In this document: positions 45,487 to 54,704 of the stretch, piece by piece
Numbering within the stretch: the stretch's first letter is position 1
Layout: each line of letters starts with the position of its first letter
DNA from: an uncultured Rhizobiaceae bacterium
GTDB taxonomy: Bacteria > Pseudomonadota > Alphaproteobacteria > Rhizobiales > Rhizobiaceae
NCBI GenBank assembly: GCA_951813045.1
Contig: CATOTF010000002.1
Location: forward strand, 3,534,001 to 3,598,000
Length of the DNA stretch: 64,000 bases
Direction of reading: 5' to 3'
Notes under the pieces: generated by a model
Databases searched by the model: none
What the model was told of the DNA's origin: nothing
Seen by the model: the letters and a program-made list of their open reading frames with translations, nothing else
Program-made: the position numbers and the translations under genes

Positions 45487-45570
45487 TTACGCACAGACAT
45501 TGACCCAACCACCGTCGATCCTATCGGTGACTTCTGTGCTGTAATTAAGGTTGGCTGGTTTTTTTGAAGT
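45487..45570 (-). pseudogene. C-terminal fragment of a short-chain dehydrogenase/reductase
   Basis: Read leftward, 27 codons end in the typical SDR tail: PANLNYSTEVTDRIDGGWVN, then VCA and a stop. A stop codon lies just upstream in the same frame, and no N-terminal part remains nearby. It is a relic in a degraded stretch and has no function. Confidence 0.45.
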
Positions 45571-45954
45571 TTCTATCTAAGCATTAAGCAGGTGTATATC
45601 TACCCAAAGCTCCATGCGGGCTGTGACAGCTATAGCAGATTTCCCGTTCCTTCAATTTCATATTAATGTTCATGGCATCTGTATAATCGAATAGCTGCTA
45701 AAATTCTATTGCATCGGTCTTATGAGGTTGCTCCACTTTTCCGATAAGATATAGCGATCTTGGCCTGATATATGCGTTTCGATTACACCGGTATTCGTAA
45801 CGCAAGCGGAGCCGGGTTTGGAGCTCATTACCTTTGTCTGTTTGAATTGTGTGAATACGAAACGGGAATTTTTTACCAACTCGAACACGGTGGTCAGGAA
45901 ACTGCTTCTTCTTGCATTTGAGCGATCTTGTGAAACGCCGGGCTTTTAGCGCTT

Positions 45955-46696
45955 TTGAGCTTTCTCAATGCGCAGTTGGAAAATTCCTATGTTGTTATCT
46001 TTGACCGATTAGAAGGATTTATCACCTGCGGATCATGCGAAAAGCCTCTGACGGCCTGCTGGTCGAAAGGGCGCAATACAAAATACCCTTACTATCTTTG
46101 TACAATCAGGGATGTGCCAACTACCTCAAATCCATAGCTCGGAACACCTTGAAGGCGAGTTTGAAACACTTCTCAAGGAGCTCAAGCCCTCAGCTGGGCT
46201 ATTGGAAATGGTATCTCAAATGTTCGGTGATTGGTGGACGCTCAAAGAAGCATCCGCAGACAAAGACATAATCCAACAACATCTCACTCAGATTGACCGG
46301 AAATCTCAACAGCTTGTTGACCGCGTTATTGACGCAGACAGTGAAACACTAATCACAACATACGAAACACGGCTGAGGGAAATGGAAGATCAAAAGACAG
46401 AATTGAGCGAAATTTGGTCAAAACTGGTCAAAACAGGTTAACCAATCGCTCCCTTCAAACAAGCTGTTCGAACCGCTTTTGATTTTCTTTCAAACCCTTG
46501 TAATCTATGGGCTTCTGAGCGATTGGAGGACAAACGAGCAGTGCTAAAACTGGTCTTTGCTGACCATATTGCCTACTGCCGAAAATTGGGACTTCGAACT
46601 GCCAAAACGACCTTACCTTTCAAGGCTTTACAGGCATTTACAACTTCGGAAAAAGATATGGTGATCCCGAGTGGATTCGAACCACCGACCTATTGA
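45955..46696 (+). pseudogene. Fragment of a large serine recombinase (zinc-ribbon part)
   Basis: The fragment reads GFITCGSCEKPLTACWSKGR followed by YPYYLC, the recombinase zinc beta-ribbon. After a frameshift near 46.11 kb, a coiled-coil-like segment follows (LLEMVSQMFGDWWTL, ETLITTYETRLREMEDQKTE). An in-frame stop at 46439-46441 interrupts the closing part, FKQAVRTAFDFLSNPCNLW and LEDKRAVLKLVFADHIAYCR. The N-terminal resolvase domain is absent. The final codons run into the 3' end of tRNA-Arg on the opposite strand. It is the remnant of an integrated element. Confidence 0.8.
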
Positions 46697-46735
46697 TTAG
46701 GAATCAATTGCTCTATCCTACTGAGCTACGGGACC
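46659..46735 (-). tRNA. tRNA-Arg (anticodon CCU)
   Basis: On the minus strand a complete cloverleaf is seen. The acceptor arms GGTCCCG and CGGGATC pair (one G-U), the D-arm is GCTCAGTAGGATAGAGC, and the anticodon loop TTCCTAA is flanked by the stem ATTGA/TCAAT, giving anticodon CCT. The T-arm contains GGTTCGAATCC, and the 3' CCA is encoded. The gene is 77 bases long. The serine-recombinase fragment abuts its 3' end. Confidence 0.95.
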
Positions 46736-46793
46736 ATTTGTATTCAGATAGCTGAAAATCCATGATTGAGGAATGGTGAAATTACATAGATTT

Positions 46794-47018
46794 TCACCCA
46801 ATTGTTTGTTCGTGTGGTTGTTCTATCCAGTCAGATATCGACGCCGTGAATTCGGCTGGACCCAGGTCCTGCATCACCCCGTGCCACCATTCACAGAAGG
46901 TGACGGCAGATTCACTTATCTGACCAGGTGGAAGGTCGTAACTGAGGGTCAAGAGAGCTGACGATTGAAATATCAAAAGCAGACCCATGACCACCAGAAA
47001 TAGTAAGGACGCCCTCAT
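46794..47018 (-). CDS. Small membrane or exported protein of unknown function
   Basis: From the ATG at 47018, with AAGAAGG seven bases upstream, the 74-residue product begins MRASLLFLVVMGLLLIFQSS, a single hydrophobic segment or signal sequence, followed by a polar tail with WWHGVMQDLG. It lies 55 bases after the MBOAT stop on the same strand, so it may be the last gene of that operon. I do not recognise it. Confidence 0.5.
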   Translation of the reverse strand: MRASLLFLVVMGLLLIFQSSALLTLSYDLPPGQISESAVTFCEWWHGVMQDLGPAEFTASISDWIEQPHEQTIG

Positions 47019-47073
47019 GGCCAAACCTTCTTCATGGTTTTGTGCATCCTCACCTTGCATAACGCTAGCTTCT

Positions 47074-48465
47074 CTAAAACTGGAAATATATGAATGGAGC
47101 TGTACCCGACGGCGCCAGCCACAGAATTATCAGCAACCCAACTGAAAACAGCAACCCACCAAAAACCAGATTATGTCCCGCAATAATATCACTCAACCGG
47201 TCTGTAAGATCATGACGGGTAAACTGAAACACCATGGGAATGAAAATCAGACCCAATGTGAACCAGGTTAGCTCATCGACACCCATCGTAAATTCGGCCA
47301 AGGTCGAAAACAGTGCAATTGCTGTTAATAGATCGCTTGCCCGGAAAAATATCCAGGCCGCACAAACCACATGGAATGTGGCCGCCCAACCCAATAACAC
47401 CTTAATTTTACCCGGGGTTTGAAGCCCAACCCGAAACCACCTTTCCAAGGCTAGCCAAGCACCGTGCAAACAACCCCAAATTACAAAATTCCAGGCAGCA
47501 CCATGCCATAGGCCGCCCAAAAACATCGTTATCAATAGGTTTCGATAGGTCTTCCACCGGCCAAAGCGCGATCCACCAAGGGGAATATACAGATAATCAC
47601 GCAACCATTGAGAAAGCGACATGTGCCAGCGTCGCCAGAAATCCTGCAGATTTGTCGCGCGGTAAGGCTGATTGAAGTTTATCTTGAACTGGAAGCCGAG
47701 CAAGGCAGCAGTCCCAATTGCAATGTCGCTGTACCCGGAAAAATCACAATAAATCTGCACAGCATATCCGTAGGTCGCCAGAAGAACGAACAGGCTGGAA
47801 TAGCTCCCCGGGTCGACAATATCCGCGGCAAGATAGTTGGCGACAACCATCTTTTTCATCAGGCCGAACCAGCAAAGCACTAGCCCACCAACAACCGCGT
47901 GGCGGGTAAGTATTGCCTGCCTTTCCAGCTGCGGCAGAAAATCTGCTGCCCGCACGATCGGCCCAGCAACCAATTGCGGAAACAGCGATATATAGAGCAA
48001 CACATCGAGCGGGTTTTCACGATGGGCAACCTGCCTGCGATAGACATCTACCACATAGGAAATCGCCTGAAAGGTAAAAAACGAAATCCCTACCGGTAGG
48101 ATAACCTGCAAAAATGGCAGGTCTCTCTGCCACCCCACCGCAAAAAGAATGTCCTGCAAGGATGTCAGAAAAAAGCCGTAATATTTGAAGAACCCAAGGA
48201 TTAGAAGCAGCGTCGCAATTGAAATAACCAGCGTAGTTTTGCGGAACCTCTGGTCGCTGCATCGGCCAATCAAACGGCCGGCAAGCCATGCGGTAAGGGC
48301 TGCTCCCAGAAGCAAAAAACAAAACCGCCAGTCCCACCATCCGTAAAAAACAAGGCTTGCAGTCAACAGCATTAATTTTCGCGCCTCGTTGCGCGTGCGC
48401 AATAGCCACGCAGCGACAAAAACGATGATAAAAAATACAGCAAAAGTTACAGTTGGGAACAGCAA
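47074..48465 (-). CDS. MBOAT family O-acyltransferase (AlgI-like)
   Basis: This 463-residue membrane-bound acyltransferase has the hallmark DFWRRWHMSLSQWLRDYLYI near residue 285 and the catalytic His in GGLWHGAAWNFVIWG near residue 320. Members pass an acyl group, usually acetyl, from the cytoplasm to a periplasmic acceptor. The reading frame opens with TTG and begins MLFPTVTF like other AlgI proteins; no better ATG is seen. The two SGNH hydrolase genes upstream suggest a surface-polymer acetylation module. Confidence 0.92.
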   Translation of the reverse strand: MLFPTVTFAVFFIIVFVAAWLLRTRNEARKLMLLTASLVFYGWWDWRFCFLLLGAALTAWLAGRLIGRCSDQRFRKTTLVISIATLLLILGFFKYYGFFLTSLQDILFAVGWQRDLPFLQVILPVGISFFTFQAISYVVDVYRRQVAHRENPLDVLLYISLFPQLVAGPIVRAADFLPQLERQAILTRHAVVGGLVLCWFGLMKKMVVANYLAADIVDPGSYSSLFVLLATYGYAVQIYCDFSGYSDIAIGTAALLGFQFKINFNQPYRATNLQDFWRRWHMSLSQWLRDYLYIPLGGSRFGRWKTYRNLLITMFLGGLWHGAAWNFVIWGCLHGAWLALERWFRVGLQTPGKIKVLLGWAATFHVVCAAWIFFRASDLLTAIALFSTLAEFTMGVDELTWFTLGLIFIPMVFQFTRHDLTDRLSDIIAGHNLVFGGLLFSVGLLIILWLAPSGTAPFIYFQF

Positions 48466-48666
48466 GGGCGAGGGCCCATCAAAGCGGGTACTTCAACCCT
48501 GTTTATCAGCCATCATGCTGCACGTCATCTATCGGTCCGCCAAAAACGCGCCGTAAAACAGCAAAGCTTACAAACATTCGCCGAAAATATTTAGATATTG
48601 AAAGAGGTACATATCGCAAGAGCGCTCAGTTGAAAATCTCACGACCTGCCCTCAGTTAGCCAGCCC

Positions 48667-50196
48667 TCAGTTCAAAGCAACTCGTACATTGCTTTGAGCC
48701 GGTTTTAACAACCAATTTGTGAACGCGTTGGCGCTGCGACGATAGCCTTTTGATGTCAGGTGTATGCGGTCTTTCGCGGCCAACCCCTGCCCTGCCCAGC
48801 GGTTGATCCCGCAGGCTCCGCCCATGGCAGCAGACCAGTCCCAATATCCTGCCCCTTCTTTCGCAGCGATCTTTTTCACCTGTTTACGCAACCCTGCCAG
48901 TTTTGGTGGTGTTGACCACTTACCACAGGCACGGTTACCTTTTCGGCGTAAACCTGATGCCGCGCCCAGATAAACAACATCAGCATTTGGCGCATTTTTA
49001 CGCAGTGAATTAACGTAGTTGGATGCCCGTTTGGCATAGGACGCCAAATTGAGACGGTCGTTAAAGCCTTCATTGGTACCATATCCATAGATAATGAGGT
49101 CAGGATCAAGACGACGCACGTCATTGGCCACCAGCTGTGGGTTAAAGCGCTTGGTAATATCAACCGTCGCGCCGATCAGCCCGAAATTCACATATCGTAT
49201 GCCAGGTCGATCTTTACCACTGGCCCAGCTAAGTACCGTTGTTTGTGCGCCTCCGCCAGGCCTTAATACCACAGAAGTACCACTCGCTGTAATGCGGAAT
49301 GTCTGCGATCCGCGCGTCTTGGAAAAAGCTTCAAAACGTTTCTTGGTCTTACCAACTTGCAGGGTAAACGCGCCTTTAGAAGGGCCTGTTTCAACGGTCA
49401 CTTCGGCCCAGTCGAAAGGACCGGTCTGGCTCGTCATTTTCATGGAAGACCGTGAGGAGCGCGAAGATACCGCAACGCCGGACAGGCCGTATCGGGCTTT
49501 CTTGCTTCTTAATGCTGTTACACTGCGCCAATTACCGGTAGCGCTAAATTTCACCTGATTGGCAACGCCATATTTATAAGCACGAGCTGGAATCACCATC
49601 CCCCGGCCAGCGTCACCATAGCGGGATTGGAGGGCAGTTCTAATTCCGCGGGAAAAACTGTCCGAAGCAATATGGCTGTCACCTATATGCAGTATTGTGA
49701 TGGGTTGTTTACGTTTGCCGGTGCGCAGTGCCGCAAGCTTGGCGTGAAAGCGCCCAAGCGGACCAAATACATCACCCACCGGGGTCACTCGGGGAATACT
49801 GGCAACTGTTTCACTAACCGCCACATTTCCCTCAGGGATGGGCACCGTTGCAGGTTGCAGGTTTGAGGGCTCTACAAGAGTGGCAGGCGCCAATAGCGCC
49901 GTTTTCACCGAAGGTTTAAGCCGTTTATTCCGGTCATCCACCGAAGTGGTGTCTTTTTTAGTCAGCCGCGGAGCCATATCCTTTTTTTGCTCATTCAGCT
50001 TGGTCGTCAATTGACGCAATGCCGATTTTCTGGCCTCTGGCGATGCTTTGGGCACCTGGGGGGGTTGCAGCGCAGCCAACTCGCGGTTTGGGCCACCGGT
50101 ATTGGTGCACGACACCAAAGCGGTACACGCTGTAACAGATGTAATCAGGATCGATGTAGACAAAAAAGAAAAACGCATGGATTTCATTCTACGCAT
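48667..50196 (-). CDS. SGNH/GDSL hydrolase lipoprotein
   Basis: The 509-residue protein has an N-terminal hydrophobic leader ending in a lipobox-like LVSC, so it is probably a lipoprotein. A basic, variable region follows. The SGNH domain from about residue 165 has ILHIGDSHIASDSFSRGIRT (nucleophile Ser), YGTNEGFND (block III) and DRIHLTSKGY (catalytic Asp-His). It is upstream of the MBOAT gene and probably adds or removes acyl groups on an extracellular polymer. Confidence 0.85.
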   Translation of the reverse strand: MRRMKSMRFSFLSTSILITSVTACTALVSCTNTGGPNRELAALQPPQVPKASPEARKSALRQLTTKLNEQKKDMAPRLTKKDTTSVDDRNKRLKPSVKTALLAPATLVEPSNLQPATVPIPEGNVAVSETVASIPRVTPVGDVFGPLGRFHAKLAALRTGKRKQPITILHIGDSHIASDSFSRGIRTALQSRYGDAGRGMVIPARAYKYGVANQVKFSATGNWRSVTALRSKKARYGLSGVAVSSRSSRSSMKMTSQTGPFDWAEVTVETGPSKGAFTLQVGKTKKRFEAFSKTRGSQTFRITASGTSVVLRPGGGAQTTVLSWASGKDRPGIRYVNFGLIGATVDITKRFNPQLVANDVRRLDPDLIIYGYGTNEGFNDRLNLASYAKRASNYVNSLRKNAPNADVVYLGAASGLRRKGNRACGKWSTPPKLAGLRKQVKKIAAKEGAGYWDWSAAMGGACGINRWAGQGLAAKDRIHLTSKGYRRSANAFTNWLLKPAQSNVRVALN

Positions 50197-50319
50197 TACA
50201 TTGGGCCCCGCCGAACGCCAGCGCTCACAATTTACCCATAGCAGATAAATTCGCGCGTTAATTAAATCTAACCAAACAGCGTTAACGAACTGTCAATGCG
50301 ATGACACCGTGCCGGTCAT

Positions 50320-51144
50320 TTACCGGGATATAGCTGTCCCTGCGGCGACAGCGAGATCCTGTTGTAGAGCATCGTTCACAATTCCGGCGAAAATCTGATA
50401 TCCAAAAGGTGTAAAATGCACCCCATCCCTTGCGCGAATTTCCAATTGCTTGCCTTGCTCATCTTTCCAATAGGCAGAATAATTCCCTTCGGGGTCCGCC
50501 AAAGCGCTCCAGGTATCAATAAAACGCACACCGGTTTTCGCCGCGGCCTGTTTATAGAACCCATTGAGATACTCGTATTCTTTTTGATAGCGCGTGGTAA
50601 TCGGGATGCTGGTCCAATAGACCGCGATTCCAGCATCACGCAGGTCACGCATCATACGCTCTGTTCGGTCTTTATAACGTTCAACCCACCCATCCGTCTG
50701 GAAATGATGCGCCTTGCCCTTTTCACGGATGGATTGGAGATCATTTAGGCCAAGCAAAACAACAGCAACCTGGTATTTCCCGGTCCGTGCGATTTTTTTA
50801 GCGCCTTTGTTCCAGTCATAACGATCAACCCTCACAAGTCCTGTATTGACTTTAGATTTTCGCGCTGTTTTGAGGCCGGGGTTGTCCTTGTTCAGCTGGG
50901 TTAATCCCTGATGCAACCCGTTTGCAAGGGAATCCCCCATGACAACAATATCGTAAACACCGTTCCGGGGTTTAAGTCCGATGTAGGAGGCTGGTTTTGG
51001 GGAGCCTGCATTCTCCAGATTAACATCAGAGGCAGCTTTATTTTCCGCATGGACCGCACCAACACCAATCCAAACAAAAATAAGAGGTAAAAAAAGTCTC
51101 AACATCATACTCAATACCCAAAAACGTCTGTGCCCGTCGCACAT
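50320..51144 (-). CDS. SGNH/GDSL hydrolase, exported
   Basis: The 274-residue protein has a signal sequence (MMLRLFLPLIFVWIGVGAVH) that starts about residue 13 of the long frame, so the ATG at 51108 is a likely start. Catalytic blocks are VVMGDSLANGLHQGL (Ser), VVLLGLNDLQSI (Gly/Asn) and GVHFTPFGYQIF (Asp-His). It resembles the AlgJ/AlgX-type or DUF459-like acetyltransferase/esterase group. The neighbours are MBOAT and a second SGNH gene, so it may act in O-acylation of a secreted glycan. Confidence 0.85.
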   Translation of the reverse strand: MCDGHRRFWVLSMMLRLFLPLIFVWIGVGAVHAENKAASDVNLENAGSPKPASYIGLKPRNGVYDIVVMGDSLANGLHQGLTQLNKDNPGLKTARKSKVNTGLVRVDRYDWNKGAKKIARTGKYQVAVVLLGLNDLQSIREKGKAHHFQTDGWVERYKDRTERMMRDLRDAGIAVYWTSIPITTRYQKEYEYLNGFYKQAAAKTGVRFIDTWSALADPEGNYSAYWKDEQGKQLEIRARDGVHFTPFGYQIFAGIVNDALQQDLAVAAGTAISR

Positions 51145-51217
51145 CAGACTGGCCAGACTTGACCTGTATTCAAATTAGGAGGGAAACGGGAAAAAATAAA
51201 TCGGTATTTGAGAATTT

Positions 51218-52423
51218 TTATAGTGAATGTTGATTAGCAACCTGCGCAACTTCTTCCACTACGATTTTTGCGACCATTTCACAATCGGAAACATCAAACG
51301 TAAGGGGTACCCGCATATCGCAGGTTCGGCCAAGTACTGCCAGTGTTTTTGGCAATGGCGCCTGTTCACCAAGATAACGCCAGCTGTCGTATCTGCTTGT
51401 AAAGGCTTTGGGTTCATCACCGCCAAACCATTTAACATCGACACCGCGGGCGGCGCAGCGGTCGACCAATACGTCGAAACCTGCTTTTTCAAGCCGTGGC
51501 TTAAACTGGATTGAGGATCCTACATATTCTTCGTGCTGAGCCCTTTCACTCACTTCGATTAATGACGATGATCGCAGGGTTCTCTCCAGCATCTGGTAAC
51601 GTCCGTTCCAGCGGCGCACATTTTCATCAAGCCCGAGCAACTGACCTCTCAATATCGCTGCCCGCATATTGTCCATACGGCCGGAATAGTTCGGAGTTTC
51701 CAGCATTACCTTTGCAAAAACAGATTCATCCGGCGCTGCACCGTGATTTTCATAAAGCATGTACGATCCGGACATTATGATCGCGCGGGCCGCAATCTCT
51801 TCATCGTCTGTGGTAAGCAGTCCGCCTTCTCCGGAGTTAATGTGTTTGTAGGTCTGTGCAGAAAATGCGGCAACACGACCAAAATTACCCGACCGTGTAC
51901 CCTTCCACCGCGCACCCATCGTGTGCGCACAATCTTCAACCACGCAGATATCATATCGTTCACAGATTTCCATGATCGCGTCCATATCCGCGATGTGACC
52001 ACGCATATGGGATAGCATGAGATGGCGGGCACCGCTTGACGCCGCTTTTTGTGCCAAATCGTCAACATCAATGTGCCAATTGTCGTCAACCTCAACAAAC
52101 ACAGGCACACCGCCAGTGTTGTGGATGGCACCGGGCACAGGTGCAAGCGTATAGGCATTCGCGAGAACTTTATCTCCCGGCTTTACCCCACTAGCCCGCA
52201 AGGCCACTGCAAGGGCATATCCCCCCGATGAACAGGCAAGGCAGTATTTTACCCCTTGATAGGCTGCGTATTCAGCTTCCAGCAGCGCAGCTTCGGAGGA
52301 TTCACCGGGATTGGTATTATAGCGATGCAAGCGCCCGCCCCGAAGAATATCCGTAACCCGGGCAATTGTATCTTCATCAATTGCTTCCTGCTGTGTGAAG
52401 GATTTAGAAAAAACGTCAGCCAT
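51218..52423 (-). CDS. DegT/DnrJ/EryC1 family PLP aminotransferase
   Basis: The 401-residue aminotransferase has VVEDCAHTMGARWKG near residue 165 and the PLP lysine in SAQTYKHINSGEGG near residue 190. Usual products are amino sugars for surface polymers or antibiotics. Its ATG follows the stop of the M32 gene immediately (TAGATG). It sits beside the MBOAT-SGNH genes, which supports a cell-surface glycan role, but a different substrate is possible. Confidence 0.88.
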   Translation of the reverse strand: MADVFSKSFTQQEAIDEDTIARVTDILRGGRLHRYNTNPGESSEAALLEAEYAAYQGVKYCLACSSGGYALAVALRASGVKPGDKVLANAYTLAPVPGAIHNTGGVPVFVEVDDNWHIDVDDLAQKAASSGARHLMLSHMRGHIADMDAIMEICERYDICVVEDCAHTMGARWKGTRSGNFGRVAAFSAQTYKHINSGEGGLLTTDDEEIAARAIIMSGSYMLYENHGAAPDESVFAKVMLETPNYSGRMDNMRAAILRGQLLGLDENVRRWNGRYQMLERTLRSSSLIEVSERAQHEEYVGSSIQFKPRLEKAGFDVLVDRCAARGVDVKWFGGDEPKAFTSRYDSWRYLGEQAPLPKTLAVLGRTCDMRVPLTFDVSDCEMVAKIVVEEVAQVANQHSL

Positions 52424-53911
52424 CTATAACTCGAATAATTCACCATATTTGGCTTCCAGATAGTCCAGAAGCGGTTCTGAAGATACGGGCTCCCCAACAA
52501 CTTTTTCAATCAGTTGTTGTGGCCCGTAAAGACTACCCTGTTGGTGAATACCGTCGCGCAGCCAATTTAGAATATCACCGGTCTTACCCTGTTCCAGTTT
52601 ACCGTCGAGATCAGCCTGATTTGCGCGCAGTAGCGCGTGCAACTGTCCCGCATAGATATTACCCAGAGAATATGTTGGAAAATAACCAAACAGGCCAACC
52701 GACCAGTGGACGTCTTGCAATACTCCGCTGGCCGCGTCAGGTACCGCAACACCGAAATCCCGTCCAAAGCGCCGGTTCCATTCGCTTTCCAGATCCACAA
52801 CATCAAGGTCGCCGACAATCAATTCCCGCTCCAGTTCGAAACGAAGCAACACATGAAGATTATAATGCACCTCATCGGATTCAGTGCGTATAAAGCCGGT
52901 CTCAACCCGATTAACCGCACGGTATAGATCATCAGCATTATCAACTCCGCAATCACCGAATGCAGCTTTGAAATGGGGAAAAAACCATGCGCAAAACGGT
53001 CGGCTTCGGGCTATTTGATTTTCCCACAACCGGGACTGGCTTTCATGAACGCCCATGGAGACGTGCTGACCGACCGGAGTAAATGCGTGGGCTGACGGCA
53101 TGCCCTGCTCATAAAGCGCATGACCAAGCTCATGAATTGTCGAATAAAGACAGCCCAAAGGTTCAGTGTCATCCACACGTGTTGTAATGCGCGAATCTCC
53201 CGCAGTTCCCGACGAGAACGGATGGACGGACAAATCCAGTCGACCAGCCTGCCAATTATAACCCACGACATCGGCCAGCTTGCGCGCGAGTTCCATTTGA
53301 TTACCCGTGTCAAACGGACCCTGCAAATGTGGTTGTGTAACTTTACTAACGGCAATCTTTTCGCGTAACGCGGAAAGTCGAGGGCGCATATCTTCCAAAA
53401 GCGGCTGCAATACAGCCACCGTCATGCCCGGTTCAAAGCCTTCCAGAAGTGCGTCATAACCACTAACACCATCATGGGCGAGACAGGTCGCTTCCTCGCG
53501 CTTCAATTCGATAATACGCGTTAATTCCGGCGCGAAATCTTCAAACCGGTTGGCGGCTCTTGCTTTTGCCCAGATGCCTTGCGCTCTTGCGGTAACCCGG
53601 GCCAGTTCTTCTGCAAGTTTACCAGGAATTCGGGAAGAGCGTTCATAGGTACGCCTGATCAGTTTTATATTGGCCGATTGAGCAGCATTCAATTCCACTT
53701 GCTCAAGCGCTGACAGCCAATCACCAATACGCGGATCAGTGCGACGCTCGTGGGACACGGCTTCCAGCGCAGCGGCCTGTTCGGCGCGGGCCGGTGCACC
53801 GTCTGCCGGCATCATCACCTCCTGATCCCACTCCAACAGGCCAGCAATTTGCGACAGTGCCTGTGTCTGTTTCACATGATCCATCAATTCGGCATAGATT
53901 TTGGTCGCCAT
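52424..53911 (-). CDS. Carboxypeptidase M32
   Basis: The 495-residue zinc metallocarboxypeptidase has the HEXXH motif in TIHELGHALYEQGMPS near residue 260 and the downstream ESQSRLWENQIARS helix with the third ligand. Members such as thermostable carboxypeptidase Taq remove C-terminal residues broadly. It is upstream of, and coupled to, the DegT gene. Its relation to glycan genes is not obvious. Confidence 0.92.
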   Translation of the reverse strand: MATKIYAELMDHVKQTQALSQIAGLLEWDQEVMMPADGAPARAEQAAALEAVSHERRTDPRIGDWLSALEQVELNAAQSANIKLIRRTYERSSRIPGKLAEELARVTARAQGIWAKARAANRFEDFAPELTRIIELKREEATCLAHDGVSGYDALLEGFEPGMTVAVLQPLLEDMRPRLSALREKIAVSKVTQPHLQGPFDTGNQMELARKLADVVGYNWQAGRLDLSVHPFSSGTAGDSRITTRVDDTEPLGCLYSTIHELGHALYEQGMPSAHAFTPVGQHVSMGVHESQSRLWENQIARSRPFCAWFFPHFKAAFGDCGVDNADDLYRAVNRVETGFIRTESDEVHYNLHVLLRFELERELIVGDLDVVDLESEWNRRFGRDFGVAVPDAASGVLQDVHWSVGLFGYFPTYSLGNIYAGQLHALLRANQADLDGKLEQGKTGDILNWLRDGIHQQGSLYGPQQLIEKVVGEPVSSEPLLDYLEAKYGELFEL

Positions 53912-53994
53912 CGGCCAATTTCCCGGTTAATTCCAATATTGTGTTGGTTCTGTAGACAAACCTTCCCCACTCAACAAGAAGCGGAGCGCAACCA

Positions 53995-54642
53995 TTGGCA
54001 CATACTCCAAAAACAATTGTCAGCCTGGGTATGTCCTGCCAGACAACGCACCAGATTGCACGTTTTGCAATAGAAAACCCTGAGCGAGCAACCCATATAA
54101 AAGGCCCGTTTGACTGGCTCATCTGCCCAGCAAATGCGCTGGTTTCCTGGCTTGAGGATGATCTTCAGGACTTTCGGGAACAGGAGATAACTGTCGAACG
54201 AGACCACGCCTATTGGCCTCGACATGGCCTGTGGCTTTGGCATTGGTTTTACACCCATAAAGACGATGATAGAATTCTTGATATCGACCGGAATTTCAGC
54301 CGCGAAATTAGCAAACTTGAAAACGTGCGAGAGAGATTTTCAAATTGCGACCCGGCAAATACCGTTTTCTTTTTCAGCAATTCACAAAACAATCTATCCG
54401 ATGAAGTTTTTCTTAAATCGGAAACTTCGCTCTATCACCTCACGCCTCCAATCATGACCACATTGGAAACCCGGCTATCTGATTTCTTTGATGAAGCCGT
54501 AAATGTTCAATGGATTAGCAGGACCGACCGCCTCGACCCGATATGTGCTGACGGTAAAAACGTTCATTTATTGCCAAACGAGCCTTCGCAGTGGAAAGGG
54601 TGCAACGCAGATTGGGACGAAATTCTTCACTCAATATTATAG
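53995..54642 (+). CDS. DUF1796 putative papain-like protein
   Basis: The 215-residue protein carries the family's conserved opening IVSLGMSCQTTHQIARF, GPFDWLICPANALVSWLED and WPRHGLWLWHW. The family is described as putative papain-like peptidases, often near glycan or glycosyltransferase genes; no reaction is confirmed. It is divergent from the M32 gene. The first cysteine is the likely nucleophile, but that is only a family prediction. Confidence 0.75.
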   Translation: MAHTPKTIVSLGMSCQTTHQIARFAIENPERATHIKGPFDWLICPANALVSWLEDDLQDFREQEITVERDHAYWPRHGLWLWHWFYTHKDDDRILDIDRNFSREISKLENVRERFSNCDPANTVFFFSNSQNNLSDEVFLKSETSLYHLTPPIMTTLETRLSDFFDEAVNVQWISRTDRLDPICADGKNVHLLPNEPSQWKGCNADWDEILHSIL

Positions 54643-54704
54643 TTACTGTTTCCTTAACGTTTTTCCATGACAATAGGCCGACTCAGTAATTCAAGGGTGG
54701 ACAC

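Noticed and set aside
45706-45888. Minus-strand 60-codon ORF
   Set aside because: No ribosome site, motif or neighbour support, in a degraded stretch; not called as a gene.
46437-46447. GGTTAACCAAT resembling the GntR operator
   Set aside because: It is only 11 of the 14 bases and lies inside the recombinase relic with no promoter nearby; probably chance.
48648-48671. GCCCTCAGTT repeated twice near the end of the SGNH gene
   Set aside because: Only two ten-base copies; likely coincidental and not part of an array.
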